64,000 nt of DNA, from NCBI GenBank assembly GCA_900768545.1, contig CAAGDD010000003.1:1-64000 (forward strand), written 5' to 3'. Origin of the DNA: Clostridia bacterium. Lineage in GTDB: Bacteria; Bacillota; Clostridia; Christensenellales; UBA1242. The position numbers and the translations under genes are program-made. Shown here in pieces: positions 15,075 to 22,222 of the stretch (position 1 is its first letter; each line of letters starts with the position of its first letter). Under the pieces are notes generated by a model. That model did not search any database. It was not told the DNA's origin and was given only the letters and a program-made list of their open reading frames with translations.

Positions 15075-15130
15075 TGAAACAACAATATCAAAATTCAAAT
15101 TAAATTATGCACTCGTAGCTCAGCTGGATA
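15075..15130 (+). repeat. Direct repeat copy 2, overlapping intact tRNA-Arg
   Basis: Perfect copy of 14914-14969; the last 22 bases are the 5' end of the functional tRNA gene. Confidence 0.9.
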
Positions 15131-15185
15131 GAGCGTTCGTCTACGGAACGAAAGGTCTTGGGTTCGAATCCCCACGAGTGCACCA
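15109..15185 (+). tRNA. tRNA-Arg (anticodon ACG), CCA encoded
   Basis: GCACTCG pairs with CGAGTGC in the acceptor stem. The anticodon loop is CTACGGA within TTCGT/ACGAA, and the T arm contains GGTTCGAATCC. Discriminator A is followed by CCA. Confidence 0.95.
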
Positions 15186-15200
15186 AATCAAAAAACAGTT

Positions 15201-15232
15201 TGCGCTTTGCTGACAAAAAAAGCGCATTTTTT
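15201..15232 (+). terminator. Terminator of tRNA-Arg
   Basis: TGCGCTTT (15201-15208) and AAAGCGCA (15219-15226) followed by T6. Confidence 0.8.
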
Positions 15233-15278
15233 ATCTACAATTTTTTGAACCTTTCTAAACAAAAAATAGGAGGAAATT

Positions 15279-15935
15279 ATGATCGAATCAAAATCTTGGA
15301 ATTGGGAACTCGTGGACAAAAACGATGAATTTTGGAATACTCCTGCTCCCGAAGTGTATTTTTTGGCAGAAAATTGGAAAGAGAAAAATTTTAAACATAT
15401 TTTGGACGCTGGCTGCGGCTATGGTCGAAACTGCATCTTTTTGGCAAAGTGTGGTTTTTCTCTTGACGGCTTCGATTTGTCAAAACGAAGTGTTGAAACA
15501 ACAATCGAAAACGCTCGAAAAAACAATTTGAATTTTGAAAACTTTGTTGTTGCGGATATGTTAAAATTTCCTTATAAAGACGAGAGTTTTGACGCACTTT
15601 TGGCAATAAATGTCATCTCTCACACAGATAAAGAAGGATTTTGTCAGATTTTGAGCGAAATCAAAAGAGTTTTAAAGCCTGGCGGCGAAGCATATTTTAC
15701 GCTCGGCTCAAAACAGTCGTTTTGGTTTAACAATCCTGCCTGCACCTATGTCGATGAAAACACTCGCATTAGAGTTGAAGACGGCCCAGAAAATGGAATT
15801 CCACATTTTTATGTCGATGACGACGATTGTCAAAAACTTTTCAGCGACTTTAAACTCATTAAACTTCAAGAAGTAAGAGAGTTGACAAAGCACGGCACAT
15901 TCAGTGCACATTATCATGTTTGGATAAAAAAATAA
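15279..15935 (+). CDS. Class I SAM-dependent methyltransferase
   Basis: This 218-residue cytoplasmic methyltransferase has the Rossmann-type SAM fold. Motif I is 'ILDAGCGYGRN' (about 41-51), the acidic residue after strand beta2 lies in 'GFDLSKRSV', motif II/III is 'VVADMLKFPYKDESFDALLAINVISH', and a post-motif reads 'IKRVLKPGGEAYFTLGS'. The C-terminal 'GIPHFYVDDDDCQKLF' is the typical cap of the TehB/UbiE-like subset (Methyltransf_11/25). The substrate is not predictable; tellurite or small-molecule methylation is known in relatives. AGGAGG precedes the ATG. It stands alone after tRNA-Arg. Confidence 0.88.
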   Translation: MIESKSWNWELVDKNDEFWNTPAPEVYFLAENWKEKNFKHILDAGCGYGRNCIFLAKCGFSLDGFDLSKRSVETTIENARKNNLNFENFVVADMLKFPYKDESFDALLAINVISHTDKEGFCQILSEIKRVLKPGGEAYFTLGSKQSFWFNNPACTYVDENTRIRVEDGPENGIPHFYVDDDDCQKLFSDFKLIKLQEVRELTKHGTFSAHYHVWIKK

Positions 15936-15962
15936 GCCGAATATTTCGACTTATTTTTATTT
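15936..15962. terminator. Weak hairpin between convergent genes
   Basis: AAGCCGAA and TTCGACTT form a stem with one mismatch, followed by TATTTTTATTT. It probably ends the methyltransferase transcript. Confidence 0.45.
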
Positions 15963-16184
15963 AATGCCTGTGTTTTTCTTCTTTTGGAATTGTCCGTTTT
16001 TCTTTTTTACAACAACGCCTGCATCGTTGTTTTTGCAAAGAGTTGCAACTCTATCCAACGCTTCTTTTTTTGTTTGATAAGAAACAATCACTCTTTGTGC
16101 ATTATCTCTTTTTATTTTCCAAAGTTTGTCTTCTTTGTCGAAAACGACAACATATTTTCCAAGTTCTTTTTGTTCGTCTGTCAT
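15957..16184 (-). CDS. DUF2188 family small protein
   Basis: This 75-residue cytoplasmic protein matches the DUF2188 pattern: 'YVVVFDKEDKLWKIKRDNAQRVI', shown here as the block around residues 11-33, then 'TKKEALDRVATLCKNN' and the closing 'AGVVVKKKNGQFQKKK'. The family is a small alpha/beta fold of unknown function, common in Firmicutes and in phages. The basic C-terminus suggests contact with nucleic acid, but that is only an inference. AAAGGAG precedes the ATG, and it has its own promoter. Confidence 0.75.
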   Translation of the reverse strand: MTDEQKELGKYVVVFDKEDKLWKIKRDNAQRVIVSYQTKKEALDRVATLCKNNDAGVVVKKKNGQFQKKKNTGIK

Positions 16185-16211
16185 AATTTTCTCCTTTGTT
16201 AATTCACATAT

Positions 16212-16239
16212 ATTATATCACTTTTGAAAAATTTTTCAA
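16212..16239 (-). promoter_or_regulatory. Promoter of the DUF2188 gene
   Basis: Minus strand TTGAAA (16239-16234), 16-nt spacer, TATAAT (16217-16212). Confidence 0.65.
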
Positions 16240-16317
16240 GATGAAAATTTGTTTTTTGTAAAAAAATTGTGTTTTTATGCAATTTTTAACTTTTTTTTCG
16301 TTAAATTTGATATAAAA

Positions 16318-16347
16318 TTGACTTAAAATAACTTTTTATGTTATAAA
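16318..16347 (+). promoter_or_regulatory. Promoter of the 210-residue lipoprotein
   Basis: TTGACT (16318-16323), 18-nt spacer, TATAAA (16342-16347). Confidence 0.55.
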
Positions 16348-16366
16348 TTTTATGTAGGAGGAAAAT

Positions 16367-16999
16367 ATGGAAAACACTTTAAACAAAAAATCAATTTTTA
16401 CCGCTGTGTCAATTTGCTTGTTTATTTTGATAACTGCATTTTTGTGTGCCTGCGGATCAGCACCTGCCACACCTTGGGGCAAGACCTTAAAATATGCTGG
16501 AGTGTCAAATGTTGACCAGACTTACACAATCAACAAGCAAGGCAAAAAACTTTCAAAAATCTGTGTGGATTATTTTGACAAAATTGACTGGGAACAAACT
16601 CTTGGTCAATCAAAAGAATCTTTACAAAACGGCGAAAACGCTTTTGAAACTTTGAAAACAAAACTTGTTTCACAATTTGACACTGACGCTCTTTCAAAAT
16701 TTGAAATCACTTTTGGCAGTGAAGCTGAAAAAACAGCAACAATCAACGGACAAACTTTCAATGTAATTGAAGATGAATCTGGCTACAACTTTGTGTATAA
16801 AACAATCGACAATGTTGACTACAAGTTTTATATTCATTCGCAAGGAAATGCTCAATTCTCATTTAACTACAATGACAATCAATTAAGTGAAATTCCAATG
16901 TTTCAATCAAATATGCATCTTTATTTCTTGGACGATAGCGTTGTTAACGAAAATATTGGCGGATCACTTTATCTTTATTCTGTCGCATTGTTTAAATAA
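16367..16999 (+). CDS. Putative lipoprotein of unknown function
   Basis: This 210-residue protein has a signal segment (about 9-28) ending in L-C-A-C (Cys29), a plausible lipobox, so it is predicted to be membrane-anchored outside. The mature part is a mixed alpha/beta domain: an early 'WGKTLKYAGVSNVDQTYTI' piece, an acidic helical region, then beta-strands ('KTATINGQTFNVIED', 'GNAQFSFNYNDNQL', 'GGSLYLYSVALF'). Short exported proteins with an opening 'WGKxxxYxGxxxV' block are frequent in gut Firmicutes, but I know no function. AGGAGG before the ATG; single-gene unit. Confidence 0.7.
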   Translation: MENTLNKKSIFTAVSICLFILITAFLCACGSAPATPWGKTLKYAGVSNVDQTYTINKQGKKLSKICVDYFDKIDWEQTLGQSKESLQNGENAFETLKTKLVSQFDTDALSKFEITFGSEAEKTATINGQTFNVIEDESGYNFVYKTIDNVDYKFYIHSQGNAQFSFNYNDNQLSEIPMFQSNMHLYFLDDSVVNENIGGSLYLYSVALFK

Positions 17000-17107
17000 T
17001 TAACGTTTCGTTTAATAAATTTAAATAACTTAAACTCAACGAATGCTTGAAAAATTTAAATTTTAATAATAAAATGATTTAATCAGTATTTTGATTTGAA
17101 TAAAAAA

Positions 17108-17137
17108 AATCTAACAAATTTAGTTAGATTCTTTTTT
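17108..17137. terminator. Bidirectional terminator between lipoprotein and ABC permease
   Basis: AATCTAAC/GTTAGATT stem with T run on the plus strand and A run (T on minus) on the other side. It serves both convergent units. Confidence 0.8.
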
Positions 17138-17168
17138 TGTTTATTTTAAAAAGTGCGTTTAACATTTT

Positions 17169-18164
17169 TTATTTAACTTTAACTTTTGCGCGGCTAAATT
17201 TTCTTTTAGCCTTTCCAAACATACTGCCTTTGTTGCTCGAATAGAAAATCAAAAGCAAGAGCGCTGTCAAAACAACGAAGCAGCAGATAACCAAGAACAT
17301 ATATCCAGCCGAAATTTTTATTCCAAAGAAGTCAAAGTCGATTGTAAAGTTTTCGGTCAAAAGTTTGTTTATAACATTGCTGTCTGGTGGCAACTTTGAT
17401 TGAACCATATTGATGCAACCACGAAGGAAAGCATCTCTAAACAAGCCCGCTGAATATGCCCCTGGAATGAAGCATGCAATATATTGCATTGCTTTTGGCA
17501 TCATGTTAAATGGCAAGTATGCGCCGATCAAGAAGCCTATACATGTTGTGATAACGCCGTTTACTGCGACCAAAGTGCTTACACTCTTGAAGAATCCGCA
17601 AACAAACACAAAGAAGAATGACGATGACAAAACAGATATCAATGTGACCGCCAAAACTTCAAAGAAGTCGCCCCACGACATAAAGAAGCCGCCCGAGCAC
17701 GCCAGATAAATCAATGAGAAGATCAAAACTACCATACAAATAGCAAATGAGATAATGAATGTAGCGATGATATATCCAAGATAGATAACCCATTTTTTGA
17801 CTGGTGAAGCCAAAACATCGTTGATTGCGCCAGATTGTTTATCTCTAATCATAATGATATTTACGTTGATCGCAACAGTGATACATGAAGTCGCCATAAC
17901 GCCCGAGATCATCCAGTTGTTGATAATGGCGTAAATTTCTTTCATCGTGATTTGACCTTCACCATTTCCAATAAACTGTTTGATATCTTCCATATTTGCG
18001 ATAGACTCTGCTTGAATTTTGCCCAAGAACAAAATATACAAAAGCAAAACAATGATTGGTGCCATAATTGAGAAAAATACGGTCATCCAATCTTTCATAT
18101 AAATTTTTATATTTCTCTTAATCAAAGACCATAAAGCAAGTCCGTTGTTGTTATTTTTTTTCAT
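17169..18164 (-). CDS. ABC-2 type exporter permease
   Basis: This 331-residue membrane protein has six hydrophobic segments: one after the 'WSLIKRNIKIYMKDW' amphipathic start, one with 'SGVMATSCITVAINVNIIM', three central ones, and a last one near 'GYMFLVICCFVVLTALLLLIFY'. A charged C-terminal tail 'KRKFSRAKVKVK' follows. Arrangement and the pre-TM elbow helix are typical of ABC2_membrane permeases for drugs, polysaccharide or lipid. The loop between segments 1 and 2 (about 55-90) is the usual extracellular one. I chose the ATG at 18164 because GGAG is 6 bases before it; upstream in-frame starts have no site. It overlaps the ATPase gene by 14 bases, so it is coupled. The substrate is unknown. 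Confidence 0.88.
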   Translation of the reverse strand: MKKNNNNGLALWSLIKRNIKIYMKDWMTVFFSIMAPIIVLLLYILFLGKIQAESIANMEDIKQFIGNGEGQITMKEIYAIINNWMISGVMATSCITVAINVNIIMIRDKQSGAINDVLASPVKKWVIYLGYIIATFIISFAICMVVLIFSLIYLACSGGFFMSWGDFFEVLAVTLISVLSSSFFFVFVCGFFKSVSTLVAVNGVITTCIGFLIGAYLPFNMMPKAMQYIACFIPGAYSAGLFRDAFLRGCINMVQSKLPPDSNVINKLLTENFTIDFDFFGIKISAGYMFLVICCFVVLTALLLLIFYSSNKGSMFGKAKRKFSRAKVKVK

Positions 18165-19077
18165 TTTCATCTCCGTGGTCAAATTGTCTTCCTGTAATAT
18201 TTAAGAAAACGTCGTCCATATCGCCTTTCAAAACTTCAAAGTCGTTTATATATTGGCTATATTTTTCTATGATATCTTTTGCTTCTTCGCTATCTTTGAT
18301 TTTGATCAAATAATATTCACCATTGTATTCAAAGTCGTTTTTAACAACATCTTCAAATTCCAAATTTCGTGGCATATAAATTTTGATTGAGTCGTTTGCA
18401 TATTTGTTTTTAAGTCCGTGTGGAGTGTCTTGTGCGACAATTTTGCCGTGGTCAAGAATAACAACTCGATCTGCCTTGTTTGCTTCTTCCATATAGTGAG
18501 TGGTCAAAAAGACTGTCATTTTACGTTTTTTTCTCAAATCGTCAATAAGTTCCCAAATCTTTTTTCTTGTGTGCGGATCAAGACCTGTTGTAGGTTCGTC
18601 CAAAATCAAGATTCTTGGAAGATTGATCAAACTGCGCGCGATATCAATTCTTCTTTTTTGTCCGCCGCTCATTTGTCCAAGTTGTTTGCCAAGCAATTCT
18701 TTAAGATCCAAAAGTTCGGTCAATTCATCAAGACGAGCCTTCCAAACTTTTCCTTTATATCCATAAAATCCAGCGCGATAAGTCAAATTGTCTTTTGCAG
18801 TCAAAGTTGAATCCAAAAGCGAGTTTTGAAAAACAACTCCAATCTTTGATTTGATTTCGTCAGAGTCTTTGTCAAGATCAAGCCCGTCAACAATTATCGT
18901 GCCCGAGTCTTTTTTCAAAATAGAACAGATAATATTTATTGTTGTTGACTTCCCTGCACCATTGAGCCCCAAAAATGCAAAAAGACTTCCTTCTTTAACA
19001 TTGAAAGAAATATCGTCAACAGCTTTTACATCACCATAAGATTTTTTTAAGTTTTTTATTTCAATAATATTGCTCAT
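18151..19077 (-). CDS. ABC transporter ATP-binding protein (DrrA/CcmA type)
   Basis: This 308-residue ATPase pairs with the permease downstream. Walker A 'GLNGAGKST' is at about 37-45, Q-loop 'VVFQNSLLD', signature 'MSGGQKRRI', Walker B 'RILILDEPTTGLD' and H-loop 'LTTHYMEEA'. The C-terminal 90 residues are the extra domain seen in DrrA-type exporters. It couples ATP hydrolysis to export of an unknown substrate at the inner membrane. The signature 'SGGQKRRIDIARSL' and LNGAGKST are the ABC-2 exporter form. AAAGGTG lies before the ATG; it is first gene of a two-gene operon. Confidence 0.93.
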   Translation of the reverse strand: MSNIIEIKNLKKSYGDVKAVDDISFNVKEGSLFAFLGLNGAGKSTTINIICSILKKDSGTIIVDGLDLDKDSDEIKSKIGVVFQNSLLDSTLTAKDNLTYRAGFYGYKGKVWKARLDELTELLDLKELLGKQLGQMSGGQKRRIDIARSLINLPRILILDEPTTGLDPHTRKKIWELIDDLRKKRKMTVFLTTHYMEEANKADRVVILDHGKIVAQDTPHGLKNKYANDSIKIYMPRNLEFEDVVKNDFEYNGEYYLIKIKDSEEAKDIIEKYSQYINDFEVLKGDMDDVFLNITGRQFDHGDENEKK

Positions 19078-19096
19078 AAGTCACCTTTGCATTTTG

Positions 19097-19124
19097 ATTA
19101 TAACACACCTAACACTTTATTCAA
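19097..19124 (-). promoter_or_regulatory. Promoter of the ABC exporter operon
   Basis: Minus strand TTGAAT (19124-19119), 16-nt spacer, TATAAT (19102-19097). Confidence 0.65.
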
Positions 19125-19237
19125 AACTAAAAACATAACAAATTTTAACAAATTTGTTGTTTTTGCATAAAATTGGCTTGATGTGCGCGAAAAAGGGAAA
19201 AGAAAGGCATATATTGACAGATATTGTCAAAATATGT

Positions 19238-20164
19238 CTATTTTAAAAATCCTTTAATAATTTGATTTTCTGCTTCTTCTTGAGAAAGTCCCAAAGTTTG
19301 AAGTTTGATAAGTTGTTCGCCCGCGATTTTGCCGATTGCCGCTTCGTGAACAAGTGACGCTTGATTGTTTTGCGCGTCGATTTTTGGAATTGATATAATG
19401 TTTGCATTGTCAATCAAAATTCCGTCACATTCAACATGACCGAAACATTCGTTTTGTCCAACAACATTTGAATTGAAGGTCTGTTTTGAATTGCCTTTTG
19501 CAACACTTCGGCTAACAACTTCGACCGAAGATTTTTTGCCTTTGAGTGTGACATCAAAGTTTGTAACCGCAGTTTGATCTTTGTCGGTCAAAATCTTTTC
19601 ACGGATAACAAGTTTTGCGTTTGCTTGCAAAACAGCGATTGTCTTTCTTTCGGCCGAAGAAACTCCGCCAAGTTGGATTGTTTCCATTTCAAACTGACTG
19701 TCTTTGTCCATAAAAACTTGTGTAACAGGGTTTAAAATTTTGTCGCCGCTTCCGTCACCGATTCCAAGGTGTTTTTCGATATATTTGACCTTGCAGCCTT
19801 CTTCAAGGTGAAAAGTGTGAATGCCATCGTGTTGGCTGTTTTGCGATGTTGGATTGTGAATGCCGCAACCCGCGACAATCAAAACTTCAGCTCCTTTTCC
19901 AATATAAAAATCATTGTAAACAAGGTCACTCAATCCGCCAACAGTGATGATAACAGGAATATGCACGCTCTTGTTTTTCACTCCCGCTTTGACGATGATA
20001 TCAATTCCGCTCTTGTCTGTTTTTGGAATAATTTGTATATCTTCGTTTGACACTCTTTCAATGCCTTGTCCGTTTTTTCGAATATTGAAACTGCCTTGTG
20101 GAACAGAGTGCATATCTGCAATTTGTGCCAAAAGCTCTTTGTCTATTTCTGTGAGTTTAACCAT
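19238..20164 (-). CDS. SufB/SufD-family Fe-S cluster scaffold (SmsB-like)
   Basis: This 308-residue protein carries the SufBD beta-helix core: 'ILIVAGCGIHN'-like start (as 'EVLIVAGCGIHN'), 'GCKVKYIEKHLGIGDGSG', a middle of repeating strands, and a C-terminal block 'GHVECDGILIDNANIISIPKID' followed by 'ASLVHEAAIGKIAGEQL'. The last corresponds to the SufB/SufD HEA and ECD signature. Length is well below SufB (about 470), as in the short single SufBD proteins of anaerobes and archaea. It would act as the cytoplasmic scaffold with SufC. The ATG at 20164 is chosen for its AAGGAG; it overlaps the sufC end by eight bases. No SufS, SufU or SufE gene is adjacent. Confidence 0.87.
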   Translation of the reverse strand: MVKLTEIDKELLAQIADMHSVPQGSFNIRKNGQGIERVSNEDIQIIPKTDKSGIDIIVKAGVKNKSVHIPVIITVGGLSDLVYNDFYIGKGAEVLIVAGCGIHNPTSQNSQHDGIHTFHLEEGCKVKYIEKHLGIGDGSGDKILNPVTQVFMDKDSQFEMETIQLGGVSSAERKTIAVLQANAKLVIREKILTDKDQTAVTNFDVTLKGKKSSVEVVSRSVAKGNSKQTFNSNVVGQNECFGHVECDGILIDNANIISIPKIDAQNNQASLVHEAAIGKIAGEQLIKLQTLGLSQEEAENQIIKGFLK

Positions 20165-20882
20165 TGTTTTCTCCTTCCAACTTCCCGCACTTTTGTGAAG
20201 TTGTGAGTTTTTTGAGCATTTCGTCTTTTTCACCAATAACTGCATCACTGTCAGAACTCAAAAGCAAAATGTAATCAGCGTTTTCCAAAATTTTCTTTTG
20301 GTGGCTGACAATAATCACTGTTTTGTCTTTCAAATTTTTGAAAAGTGAAACAAGGCTATCAAAACTCCAAAGGTCAATGCCCGCTTCTGGCTCGTCAAAT
20401 AGCAAAATGTCGCCACCCTTTGCAAGAGCCATAGCAAGTTCGATTCTTTTAAGTTCTCCGCCAGACAAAGTGCTGTCAAGTTCTCTCTTGATATAATTTC
20501 TTGCACAAAGCCCAACTTGAGCCAAATAGTCGCACGCTTGAGAAAGTTTGTTGTTTTGTTTGCTTGCCAAATCAAGCAAATCACCCACAGTCAAGCCTTT
20601 GAAACGAACAGGTTGTTGAAATGCGATCGTGAAGCCAATATTTGCACGCTTTTTGATTGGAAGGTCGGTGATATCATTGCCGTTATACAAAATTTTGCCG
20701 CTAGTTGGTGACAAGATGCCCATCAAAAGTTTGACAAGCGTTGATTTTCCGCTTCCGTTTTGTCCAGTGATAACTGTCACTTTGTTTTTTGGAAACTTTA
20801 TGTTTAAATTTTTTAAAATGCTTTTTGACTTTTTGGTTTCGTCATCAAAAACATCATAAGAAATATTTTTAAGTTCGATCAT
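20157..20882 (-). CDS. sufC: SufC-like Fe-S assembly ATPase
   Basis: This 241-residue ATPase has Walker A 'GQNGSGKST' (40-48), Q-loop 'IAFQQPVRFKG', signature 'LSGGELKRIELAMAL', Walker B 'ILLFDEPEAGID' and switch 'IIVSHQKK'. The 'FQQP', 'SGGE(L/K)KR' and 'DEPEAGID' forms are those of SufC; drug or lipid exporters differ. SufC drives conformational change in SufBD during cluster assembly. It is first of two genes and overlaps the scaffold gene by eight bases. With only two genes this is the minimal SUF-like (SMS) layout known from strict anaerobes. Not a membrane transporter: no permease follows. Confidence 0.9.
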   Translation of the reverse strand: MIELKNISYDVFDDETKKSKSILKNLNIKFPKNKVTVITGQNGSGKSTLVKLLMGILSPTSGKILYNGNDITDLPIKKRANIGFTIAFQQPVRFKGLTVGDLLDLASKQNNKLSQACDYLAQVGLCARNYIKRELDSTLSGGELKRIELAMALAKGGDILLFDEPEAGIDLWSFDSLVSLFKNLKDKTVIIVSHQKKILENADYILLLSSDSDAVIGEKDEMLKKLTTSQKCGKLEGENNG

Positions 20883-20902
20883 ATCTTCTCCTTACACGCG
20901 TC

Positions 20903-20931
20903 ATTTTAGCACTTTTGCCAAAATTTGTAAA
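20903..20931 (-). promoter_or_regulatory. Promoter of the sufC operon
   Basis: Minus strand TTTACA (20931-20926), 17-nt spacer, TAAAAT (20908-20903). Confidence 0.6.
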
Positions 20932-20971
20932 TTTTTTTTAATCTATAATCTTATAAATTTAAGCATTTTCT

Positions 20972-20999
20972 TTGAAAGTTTCTAATATTGTGTTACAAT
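20972..20999 (+). promoter_or_regulatory. Promoter of the YwaF-like gene
   Basis: TTGAAA (20972-20977), 16-nt spacer, TACAAT (20994-20999). Confidence 0.55.
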
Positions 21000-21018
21000 A
21001 GCAAAAAGGATTTTGATT

Positions 21019-21825
21019 ATGTTAAATGCAACTTTTTCATTTTATGATTGGTTGATTGAAAATCGCGAAGTTATGGGTGACGGGCCGGGGCTTTGGTGTC
21101 CGCTTCACATCACCTTGATGGTTTTGCTTTTTGGCTGGATTGTTTTGTTTTGGTTTATCGCAAAAAAACATAAAAAATTCGCGTTGACTCTCACCACAGT
21201 TTTAAGCATATTGATGATTGTAAATCGCCTGTTTAGAATGGCTTTGTTATACTTTTCGGGCGTAAACACTTTTGTTGAAGTCTTGCCTTGGCATTTGTGC
21301 CACGTGATGAGTTTTGTGTTTCCTATCTTTTATCTCACAAAGACCAAAAAGTTTTTCTTGCCAGTCTTGTGTGTGACCTTCTTTGGCGGACTTTTGACAT
21401 TTATTTTTGGTGATTATTATTATCTTTCAACACTATCGTTTTTACATTATGAAAGTTTGCTTTTGCACTTTATGATGCCAACAGTCGTTGTCGCTTGTGT
21501 CGCAACAGGATATTTTAAAGTTCGCTCAAAGGACTTTTGGCAAGTGTTTATCGGGCTCGCACTTCTCGCTGGCTGGTCAATGATTGGAAATAGTGTCATC
21601 GACGGAGCAAACTATCTTTATTTGATGTCAAACGGCTTGCCTTTTGATTTGTTTAAGTTTATGAACTGGAAGTATTCTTATCTTCTCACCTATGCTGTGC
21701 TGATCACTATAATTTCGTTTGTGACGATCACTCCATTTGCAATTTATGACAAACACAAACACAAACAAAGCGAAGCAGACAAAGAATTTGACATTATTAT
21801 GACGGCGATAAAAGAGCCACTTTAA
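21019..21825 (+). CDS. YwaF/TIGR02206-type integral membrane protein
   Basis: This 268-residue protein has about seven hydrophobic helices, several carrying aromatic residues. The pieces 'LPWHLCHVMSF', 'FGDYYYLSTLSFLHYESLLLHFMMP' (in parts) and 'FMNWKYSYLLTYAVLITIISF' match the TMEM164/YwaF family of uncharacterised bacterial membrane proteins. Conserved His residues in the HLCH and LHF segments could be functional. The C-terminal 25 residues are charged and cytoplasmic. I chose ATG 21019 (AAAGGA 8-9 bases upstream) over a TTG two codons earlier. Its role is unknown. Confidence 0.7.
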   Translation: MLNATFSFYDWLIENREVMGDGPGLWCPLHITLMVLLFGWIVLFWFIAKKHKKFALTLTTVLSILMIVNRLFRMALLYFSGVNTFVEVLPWHLCHVMSFVFPIFYLTKTKKFFLPVLCVTFFGGLLTFIFGDYYYLSTLSFLHYESLLLHFMMPTVVVACVATGYFKVRSKDFWQVFIGLALLAGWSMIGNSVIDGANYLYLMSNGLPFDLFKFMNWKYSYLLTYAVLITIISFVTITPFAIYDKHKHKQSEADKEFDIIMTAIKEPL

Positions 21826-21835
21826 AAAGACAAAT

Positions 21836-21868
21836 AAAAAACATTATCGATTTGATAATGTTTTTTTT
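21836..21868. terminator. Bidirectional terminator between YwaF-like gene and DUF1667 gene
   Basis: CATTATC/GATAATG stem flanked by A6 and T8. Confidence 0.8.
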
Positions 21869-21871
21869 GTT

Positions 21872-22213
21872 TTATTTGTTTGCTGTAACGACCACGTCTG
21901 CGCCGGTGTTTAACACATTTTTGATAATAACTTGACCAAATTTGGCATCTTTAAGACGCAGTTTTTCAACTTCATTTACAACATCAAAAATCATACTTTT
22001 TGGCACAGCTGCTGTGGTTTTGCAAGCCTTAACGCCTTTTTCAGTCTTGACCGAAGTGGTGACAACTCGCTTTGGACATGTCATTTCTTCGCGTCCAAAC
22101 ACAGCACCGCGATTGCAGGTGTTTCCGGTCACTGTGATATTGTCGCCGTCTTTTGTCACAGTCAAAGCACAGCCAAGTGGGCACATAATGCAAATCATTT
22201 CTCTCTTTTCCAT
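21872..22213 (-). CDS. DUF1667 Cys-rich protein of the glycerol oxidoreductase operon
   Basis: This 113-residue protein has cysteines in the arrangement Cys8-x2-Cys11-x3-Cys15 ('CIMCPLGC'), Cys33 ('GNTCNRG') and Cys46 ('EEMTCPKR'), which could bind an iron-sulfur cluster or zinc. The C-terminal half is an alpha/beta domain ('IFDVVNEVEKLRLKDAKFGQVI'). The family is found next to FAD glycerol-3-phosphate dehydrogenase and FAD/NAD oxidoreductase genes in Firmicutes, where it is taken as a small electron-transfer or assembly partner. It is third in that operon here, nine bases after the oxidoreductase gene. The role is inferred from context. Confidence 0.8.
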   Translation of the reverse strand: MEKREMICIMCPLGCALTVTKDGDNITVTGNTCNRGAVFGREEMTCPKRVVTTSVKTEKGVKACKTTAAVPKSMIFDVVNEVEKLRLKDAKFGQVIIKNVLNTGADVVVTANK

Positions 22214-22222
22214 ATCTTTCTC

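Noticed and set aside
9789..16143. Further TGTCGAA cores inside coding regions (for example near 9.79 kb and 16.14 kb)
   Set aside because: They lie within genes and match chance expectation for a seven-base word.
19205..19233. TTGACA-n5-TGTCAA inverted repeat after the SufBD gene as a terminator
   Set aside because: The stem is short and has no T run on the relevant strand.
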